From assembly GCA_030248225.1 (NCBI GenBank), contig JASANE010024985.1, positions 1 through 40,902 on the forward strand: a stretch of DNA of 40,902 nucleotides, given 5' to 3'. The stretch's first letter is position 1. Each line of letters opens with the position of its first letter. The notes beneath the pieces are model-generated. The model made no database searches. It had not been told where the DNA came from and saw only the letters and a program-made list of their open reading frames with translations. This stretch comes from Trileptium ribeirensis. Taxonomy: Eukaryota > Nematoda > Enoplea > Enoplida > Thoracostomopsidae. Of the stretch, positions 34,601 to 40,902 are shown in pieces. The position numbers and the translations under genes were made by a program.

Positions 34601-35232
34601 TGTTAGTTGGAATTGTGTTAGTCAACATACAAAGCCTGTTACAAGGGGATTTCACAGAATTACCATGTGATGAAGCCATGCTCGCTGCATTTCGTCCTCG
34701 CTTGCGAGTTACCAGTTGTACTAGGCTTTTACATTTGACGTACATTCTAAATGAAAATTATGAAATGTTTGAGCTGAATATTTTCTTCTATTTTGTGTTA
34801 CTAGTTGCACCATATGCGTTGTAACGAAGGATTTAAGTTGTAACATGATTATCGTATGGACGTTCAACTGCTTTGATGAAATTGAGCGACTAAACTCAAA
34901 AGAATCGTAATTTTTCACTCTGTTGTAAAACATGTTTCTCCATACTTTGGTTTTATGCTCACATGGTACCGACCAGCATTCAATGTTACAACTTTTAATA
35001 GTAGTGGCCCGGATTTATATGTTGTGAAGAGTCTGTGTTCAGAATACCAACTGAGCTTCAACATGGTGGTTGCGAATGTCCAGTTGGTCACCAAATTTTC
35101 TTACCACTGCTTATGCTATACGACTGATCTGGTTGAAGCGTTGTTGCGGACCATAAGCTAAATACGAAATTCTGATTGTAGTAGATTTGCGACATTACTG
35201 TATTTTATATATTTTTCGCGCGTTTCTTTCAG
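34601..35232 (+). other. Probable Elongin B intron
   Basis: Unique sequence between the palindrome edge and the first visible Elongin B exon, ending in a pyrimidine-containing acceptor (TTTCTTTCAG at 35223-35232). I looked for an exon encoding the Elongin B N-terminus in all plus-strand frames here and found none. Confidence 0.55.
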
Positions 35233-35395
35233 ATCGACGCAGACAGTCAGCGCTTGTATAAAGTAGACGACGAAAAGGATTTGTCGAAATCGAGACTGCT
35301 TCAGGACAGCGAGTTATTGAACGAAGTCGGACTGACGTCATCGGTAGCCCGAGCCCAGCAGCCGGCACTAATTGGACTGGCAATTAAAGGCGCTG
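35233..35395 (+). CDS. EloB: Elongin B, internal coding exon
   Basis: Elongin B is the ubiquitin-like subunit that pairs with Elongin C, both as activator of RNA polymerase II elongation factor Elongin A and as adaptor in Cullin-2/Cullin-5 ubiquitin ligases. The exon follows TTTCTTTCAG, encodes 54 codons plus one base, and ends at a GTATGT donor. DSQRLYKVDDEKD corresponds to the DEQRLYKDDQLLD region of the ubiquitin fold; LNEVGLTSSVARAQQPALIG corresponds to the GFTSQTARPQAPATVG strand near the end of that fold. The first ~40 residues of the family (the MDVFLMIRR-type start) are missing and must come from upstream exons. The sequence is noticeably diverged from fly and vertebrate forms, with a few extra residues before the LLQDSELL segment. 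Confidence 0.9.
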
Positions 35396-36370
35396 GTATG
35401 TCGTCAGTAAAAACTACGTTATAAGTTGCCCATCACATGGAAGCTTTGTCTACGTACAGCCTGTGTAACACTGTTGACGATATAATGTACAGAACGCCAA
35501 CACTGTATTCTAAGCAATTATATAAGGTGTTTCGGACACAATCAGTATTTATGTATGGTGTCATGGACACCGTAAACTTACAGTTAGCGGGGATAAAAGT
35601 TCTTTGGGAAGATGTCTTGTTGCTTTTCCTTTGTAGTAAGGTTTATACAGTGCAGGCGTTCTCCAAACACTTCCTACGCAAAGCTTTAAACGGCATATTG
35701 TTTATGGAACTATTTCGCTTAGCTAATTTTCCAGCCTAATAATTTCACAACTATTCAAACATAACGTGTCGAAGACAATATAGTATAATATACGCGGTGT
35801 CTGCGGCACCATTACTTGTACTGCATAGTATATCCTTCCAACTACCATACACCGTGGTATGGTCGTGATCACACATGGCCAAACCTTCCACATGGCGGTC
35901 GTTTTGTAACCTAAACGTCCGCATAATGTCTTGTGTGTCAGTAGGTGTAACATTTAGGTCAACGCAAGTAAATAAAACAAAATATAAGATAAAATTGACA
36001 AATAAAGTAAAAAGTTTCTCATTTAATTTCCTAACTGCTTCACTAAGTTAGTTTCCTAACTCCGTCACTAAGCTTACGGTCGCGTTAGTACTGCTTAATT
36101 TAATTATAATGTAACGCGGCAGTTGAACGTGAGCACATCACGCTTTGGTTGAAAAATCTAAAATTAGAGATTATTTTAAAAAGTATGGATTAATTTGAAA
36201 TTTCGGATCTCATCAAAATCTGGCTGCATAAATTATCACGAGAGTAGTTTCTGCCGAAAAGGGATTTGGTAGGTAATCTGTCAGAGCTACTACGTCGAAT
36301 CTCCAAGGTGGAGTTATTTCTATTTATAGTTCGATGTATTGTAAAATACATTATTAACAAACTTAATAGA

Positions 36371-36678
36371 AATCAGGTTCTGTGTGTAGGTTATTCCGAT
36401 GATCTTGTTCTTTTGACATCTTCTAGATATAATAGACTACAAAAATCTCTGAGTAAACTTTAGGAAATCTAGTGAAGAGCAAGGGGCAGTTTTAGCAAAA
36501 AAAGAGGTTGACAGGCTTAATGGAAATCAGGTTCTATGTGTAAGTTGTTCCGATGACCTTGTTCTTTTGACATCTTCCAGATGTAATAGACTACAAAGAT
36601 CTCTAAATACAGGTCAGGAAATACAGAGAAGAGCAAGAGGCAGTTTTTACTAAAAAAGGAGGTTGCAAAGTCTAATTG
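36371..36678 (+). pseudogene. Retrotransposon RT scrap duplicated in tandem (~154 bp unit)
   Basis: AATCAGGTTCT starts at 36371 and again at 36525, and AGAGCAAG near 36476 and 36629, so a ~154-bp unit is duplicated. Each unit encodes a phrase like the polymerase active site of non-LTR elements: YSDDLVLLTSS in the first, CSDDLVLLTSS in the second, where YADD is usual. Both are short and broken. Confidence 0.65.
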
Positions 36679-37233
36679 ACATCTGCATTGGCGCGATATC
36701 ACTCGTCTGGACGGTAAGGTCAGATTTCTTAGTTTGACATTAAATACAGATGTCGGAAAACTCATTTTGAAGAATCGCGGCTCAAGACATTTAGAATCTT
36801 ATTTGCTTTTAAGAGATTTATTGGTAGAAATTGGGGGTTGCGCCCAAAAGCTATCTAATTTATGTTCTTCCATCACTTCTTTATTGAGTGAGTTGTATGT
36901 TGATGGCGTAGAATTGAATTAGTAACCTATCGTAAAAGCTTGGAAAGGGTCCAGGCAATGACTTGTCTCATGATTAGTGGCGCAGTTAAATCTACACTTT
37001 TGCGCGGCATTGATACTATTTTATGTATACTGCCTATTAATATTCTGATCCAATTACTTGCGGTAAAGGAATCTCTTAGGCTTAACAATATAGGCGTTTG
37101 GTGAAGCAATAGCGCATTATTCTCACATGTCCATACGCAGGAATGCAGAGCTTAGTCAACGACATTGGAGATTTAAAATATTTTCGTGAACCGCAGTCGG
37201 TAACATTGATATGACGCAAGAATTGAGTTCAGT

Positions 37234-37440
37234 GAAGTGAGTTTACTTACTAAAAATGGTAGTATTATTACACTACTTATGATTTGGAAAATGTTATAAA
37301 ATCGTTTAGGCGTCGTACCTTTAGTTTGGACATAATGAAGTGAGCTTACTTACTAAATGGTATTATTATTGCACTACTTATGATTTGGAAAATGGTATAA
37401 AATCGTTTAGGCAGTTGGCGTCGTACCATTAGTTTGGACA
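37234..37440 (+). repeat. ~103-bp tandem duplication in intron
   Basis: GAAGTGAGTTTACTTAC (37234) and GAAGTGAGCTTACTTAC (37337) start two copies, about 103 bp apart, that share ATGATTTGGAAAATG and AAATCGTTTAGGC. Differences are small indels. Confidence 0.85.
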
Positions 37441-37785
37441 AACCATGCCTTGGATACTATTAATATTATATTTGCTACAAAACGGTATTATATGTTATCG
37501 TTCTTTTGCATAAATTCCGTGGTTTAATAATAAAAATATTGTATTTTCTCAAATTTAGGATACTGCGGCCCAACTGTGAGTGAGAACTACTTGTAGTAGC
37601 ATCCAGAGAAATTTCAAATATCAATGTATTAATTCTAGTGATAAAAATGGTCAATATGTACCTTCATTTCATAGCATTTGAAGTAGAGCTAGGCTTGTGT
37701 ATGTTGTAGTAGTTTTTCGGTTTGACTCCTCTGTCGCAGTGAAATCTTAATACGTCATTATTATATTTATATATATATTTGACAG

Positions 37786-37907
37786 ATGGATCGTGGGAAC
37801 CGTTCGAAATAACAAAAGTTTCGGATCCGCCAGAATTACCCGACGTTATGAAAAACGCACAAGCAGACTCGACAGGCGGACAAGCAGACGGTCAGACGAT
37901 ATTGTGA
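37786..37907 (+). CDS. EloB: Elongin B, terminal coding exon
   Basis: Completes the split Asp codon and encodes a stretch beginning DGSWEPFEI, then DPPELPDVMKNAQADS, and ends at TGA (37905-37907). The PPELPDVMK motif is the hallmark C-terminal tail of Elongin B, the part outside the ubiquitin fold. The last ~18 residues are Gly/Gln/Ala-rich, as is common and variable in the family. Joined with the previous exon this gives about 94 residues of an expected ~115-125. A candidate AATAAA signal lies at 38531-38536, but the 3' end is not established. Confidence 0.92.
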
Positions 37908-38028
37908 ATGCGTGTGTATTGTAGACTTCTTGTACAGTTAGCTTATTACAATAATATTATTGTTGTTTTTGGATGCATTATTGTGTTTAATTATTATGGC
38001 TAGCACTAAGAATTATTGCTCGCACTAG

Positions 38029-38379
38029 CTGGGCTCTCCATTCGCTGAAAATTTTGCCACGGGGCCCGCCTGGTTTCGAACCGGGGGGGGGGCGCCCGAT
38101 TTGGGGCAATTTGCCAAGACATAAACGGTTAAAAACCGTGTCAGAAACACTGTCAAAAAGCTTTTGATGGAGAGAAAATGCTATTTTGAAGCAAATCTTA
38201 AAAAATTTGCGAAATTCTTGTATTCAGAACGGAATTTTAGTGAAAATTTTTATCAAATATTATGTACTCTGGACCGATTGGATGCAAAAAATTTTCCAAG
38301 AGGCGGTGAACCGGAGGGCACCCTGTTCTGAACCAGGGAGAACCGAAAAATGCCAGGTGCCCCAATTTGGAGAGCCCAG
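38029..38379 (+). mobile_element. 351-bp MITE with perfect ends and 5-bp TSD, copy 3
   Basis: Perfect terminal inverted repeats (CTGGGCTCTCCA at 38029; TGGAGAGCCCAG ending 38379) are flanked by the direct repeat ACTAG (38024-38028 and 38380-38384). Near the left end is a GC-rich hairpin zone, and GTTTCGAACC resembles a tRNA T-loop by chance. The best-preserved of three copies in the window (others 10382-10733 and 16628-17011). The 80-codon frame at 38186 crosses its right end and is not a gene. It lies about 120 bases past the Elongin B stop, so it may be in that gene's 3' untranslated region. Confidence 0.88.
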
Positions 38380-38384
38380 ACTAG

Positions 38385-39289
38385 TACGTAACAAAACACT
38401 ATTATCGCTTTTTGAGTTGTACTCGTGATATTGGTTTGTAATACTAAATTGTTAGCATCAAACCAAGAGATTTAGGGTAGATTTCAATTTCTGAAAATTG
38501 GAAAAAGATTTTTGAGTGAATGAACGTATGAATAAATCGTGAAGACTTGTATTCATACGCACATAGTATGTAAGCTCGTCCACTTCATACCATTTGGGCT
38601 GTTGGTTTATTTTGCCTGTTCGAGTATTTAATAATACTATCGGGACGCCATATTAATCGGAAATGGGTTATTTTTAGCAACTATTGGTTCTTAAGACAAA
38701 AACTCACCTACAACTACAAAGAAGACATTATTTGTTGGTTTGTATTTTTGGTGAAATATATTTTAACATTTAAATATTTTAGCTTCGCATTAAATGCTAA
38801 AACAATTTTCAGTTTTTAAGAACTAAAATCAATATTTTTTCTGGCTAAGTATTTGGGAAAGCCACTAATTTATTTTATCGCTCTTTCTAGTCGACTTGTT
38901 GCTGTAGTACATGCTAGGTGTCCCTGAAAGTATCGCAGTGCGCGATTGATGTAACAATGATTTAAGTAAGTCGTCATAACAACTATTATCATCGAAAAAC
39001 ATTGAACACATTTCCTTATTGTGTGAAAAGAAACTCGAAATTTATTATAATATCGAGTAAATAGACAAATAATCCCTTACGTGTTTTTGAAAATTAAGCT
39101 TGTTTTAACTCCGGATGTTCATATTAGCTGCTGATGCACGTATATTGATCTTTAAGTACTTAAAATTACTGTATCATATATTCGTACATCACATTTTATA
39201 CAATATGCACGCCTCGTTTTCCGAATTCTCAACTAATGTAAAAACTAAGCAAAAAGAAAGAAAAATGAATGAACCTAATAACTAATACA
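38385..39289. other. Non-coding downstream of Elongin B
   Basis: AT-rich, no coding frame or repeat partner recognised. Contains AATAAA at 38531-38536, a possible polyadenylation signal. Confidence 0.4.
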
Positions 39290-39424
39290 GTACCTGCCAA
39301 AAATGACTGTCGATCGGTCGAAATAAATTTGCTATAAGAATAGAATTTATTATTAATTTAAATAGTTTCGAACACTCGAGACAGCCACTCGCTCTAAATG
39401 CGACGGTCATTTTTGGCGCCGTAC
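39290..39424 (+). mobile_element. 135-bp inverted-repeat element, TGCCAGAA family
   Basis: The left end GTACCTGCCAAAAATGACTG and the right end GGTCATTTTTGGCGCCGTAC form ~24-bp inverted repeats with a few mismatches. The centre is AT-rich with TTCGAA words. No coding. Confidence 0.6.
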
Positions 39425-39854
39425 GATATGTACGTATGTATTTACATTATGACAGCTATCTCAATGCCAATTAAAAAATTTAAATTCATGATAGAATTAA
39501 AAATGGCTTAATTGGCTTAATAACAAAAATCGTGTATTTTCTAGAATTTATAGCACTAATATACCCAAAAGTAGTTGGGAATTCGGAAAATAGTTCCCCA
39601 TACAGGAGTATTATATGTACATAACGTATATGTATACAAGAATTATTTCGAATAATATTGCTAAAAACTTTTTCGTTACTAGTATTAAATTAAATTTTAT
39701 TATTATTAACTTAGCGATTTTGTGCTAATTTTTAATATTGTTTAACGTTTAGTTGTGTTGCACATTATTTGTTTTAATAATGATTTATTTTAGGAGTTGC
39801 GTCAGAATCTGTGTTATGCAACATTGTATTACAATATTATTATTGTACTAATAT
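39425..39854. other. Non-coding, nothing recognised
   Basis: Strongly AT-rich sequence without frames or motifs. Confidence 0.4.
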
Positions 39855-40117
39855 AGTCATTGCCAGAACTGATTGTCGGCTTTCGAATCGATCGAACTAA
39901 CAGACTTCGCGTGAACATCGAACAACAAAATTTTTTGAACGGATTTCGAACACAAAATACAGCGTTTGTACTATATTAGATTTTTTAGAATTTTTTGAAA
40001 TTTTTTTATTTACAAATACAACTGCACTCTGACGCATGCATACTGTGAATTATAAAACATGTTCAAACTAACGTCGAATAAGTCTCGAACGAACATCAGT
40101 CATTTCTAGCAATGACT
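39855..40117 (+). mobile_element. ~263-bp inverted-repeat element, TGCCAGAA family
   Basis: AGTCATTGCCAGAACTGA (39855 on) pairs with TCATTTCTAGCAATGACT (ending 40117) as imperfect terminal inverted repeats of up to ~30 bp. Interior words such as CGAACATCGAAC recur. The ends match the elements at 39290 and 11642. Part of the match (AGTCATTG) could instead be flanking palindromic target sequence. Confidence 0.6.
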
Positions 40118-40902
40118 CCATTCCGGTTAGGTACTTATTTTCTGATAATAATAATAATAATAAAGTTGTATTTAGTATTAGATCTAATGATCATGAGTAA
40201 AAATATTACCTGCGCGCGCATCGAAAAGCAAATTGAGCCAAACTGAATTTAGTTAAGCCGATCGTTACACGATTCAGTTAAGTAAAAGCGTCAGGTTTAG
40301 ATAATAATTATTGGTGGTCCATAGATTTGACTTATTTTTTTCCCGCAGGAACAAAGGAAATGTCACCTTTCGAACGAACGAACATCGAACAGAAATCGCA
40401 CAAAATCTATTTATTCTCCAACAACGCTCGAACGCTTTTGAAACAAACATTTGTCCTGTTTCTTAACAACTGATGTGTTAGGCGTATCCTTGTATGAGTG
40501 TATCCACTACCGCCAGGGTTTCTTGGGAATAGTCGGTCGTTTAAAAAATAATCATCGGTGATGTAGATACTCACGAAGAGCATCGGGGTATTAGGCGATA
40601 CTACCAAAGACCCTTAGACGATGATAAGTTTGCGCCGTTTAACAATGAGGGAAAACCTGACGCGAGTACCGTGGGCCAGAAATTTGATGTTAAATATTGT
40701 GAACCCAGACTAAAGTTAGAGTTTGCCTTAGTCTTAGTGCAGAAACCTTTATGCGATCTTGACCTTCATGCGAACCAGGGGGTCTTCACGTAATCCAAGA
40801 CAAGGGGTTAGCAAAAACTTTCCACAAAACATTGGTACCCTAGGGGTAGAGTAGACCAAAAAAGGGCTACATCATCGGATAAAAAATTACTTGAGTATGA
40901 CC
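40118..40902. other. Non-coding to window end, one TAA microsatellite
   Basis: An (ATA)n tract of about 18 bases lies near 40145-40163. CGAACGAACGAACATCGAAC-like words near 40371-40390 echo the interior of the preceding element. No gene recognised. Confidence 0.4.

Larger units (their letters stand above)
35396..37785 (+). other. Elongin B last intron (2.39 kb)
   Basis: Donor GTATGT at 35396, acceptor TTTGACAG ending 37785, phase 1. It contains a reverse-transcriptase scrap and two small tandem duplications (listed separately). A 100-codon frame at 35437-35739 has no motif and is probably chance. Confidence 0.85.

Noticed and set aside
35437..35739. 100-codon frame inside the last Elongin B intron
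   Set aside because: Starts just after a good splice donor, no motif, no repeat support.
38070..38085. tRNA B-box-like GTTTCGAACC
   Set aside because: Part of the GC-rich hairpin zone of a MITE family; no A box or cloverleaf around it, and it is altered in the other copies.

Overview
The window is AT-rich animal genomic DNA, most likely from an arthropod or other invertebrate; I cannot name the species. This rests on four things: a spliced Elongin B gene, animal-type transposons (hAT, Tc1/mariner, Ty3/Gypsy, a CR1/jockey-like LINE, small inverted-repeat elements), long stretches with no gene, and no bacterial-style gene packing. The only clearly living host gene is Elongin B (+ strand). Its last two coding exons are at 35233-35395 and 37786-37907. 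The exons for its N-terminus are not recognisable here and probably lie outside the window or are too diverged to see.

Layout. 1-1264: nothing recognised. 1265-10327: a 9.06 kb foldback structure. Its outer arms (1265-2289 and 9313-10327) are inverted copies. Inside them are a ~350 bp satellite (2290-4297, mirrored at 8365-9312), a 39-bp minisatellite (4298-4970), a dead Tc1/mariner transposase (5380-6145) and an LTR-like promoter (about 8205-8245). 10382-17011: small repeats, including two copies of a dispersed MITE, a 783-bp tandem duplication (13438-15003), a 65-bp hairpin duplication, and a complete non-autonomous hAT element with a perfect 8-bp target duplication (15164-16313). 19266-23700, minus strand: a decayed Ty3/Gypsy pol (RNase H, linker, integrase, then a PHD finger), split by a 5'-truncated LINE on the plus strand (about 20757-22442).

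23146-34600: a giant palindrome with ~5.7 kb arms and a loop of only ~49 nt. Each arm carries the Gypsy RNase H piece, a ~2.76 kb broken gene whose N-terminal third is a DEDDy 3'-5' exonuclease (Exd1/RNase D type), a 266-271 bp hAT-like element with 8-bp target duplications, and a second, inverted partial copy of the exonuclease gene. The exonuclease domain is therefore present four times in alternating orientation. The outer copies are nearly identical, whereas the two central copies are full of small indels. That pattern may reflect age and gene conversion, or an assembly artefact at the palindrome centre.

34601-37907 holds Elongin B exons and introns, with a degenerate reverse-transcriptase scrap and small tandem duplications in the last intron. 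37908-40902 is non-coding and contains three small inverted-repeat elements.

Functionally this is a transposon graveyard next to (or inside the 5' part of) one conserved gene. The most interesting items are the palindromic exonuclease locus, the PHD finger downstream of a Gypsy integrase, and two hAT-type elements whose ends are built from GC-rich hexamer arrays.
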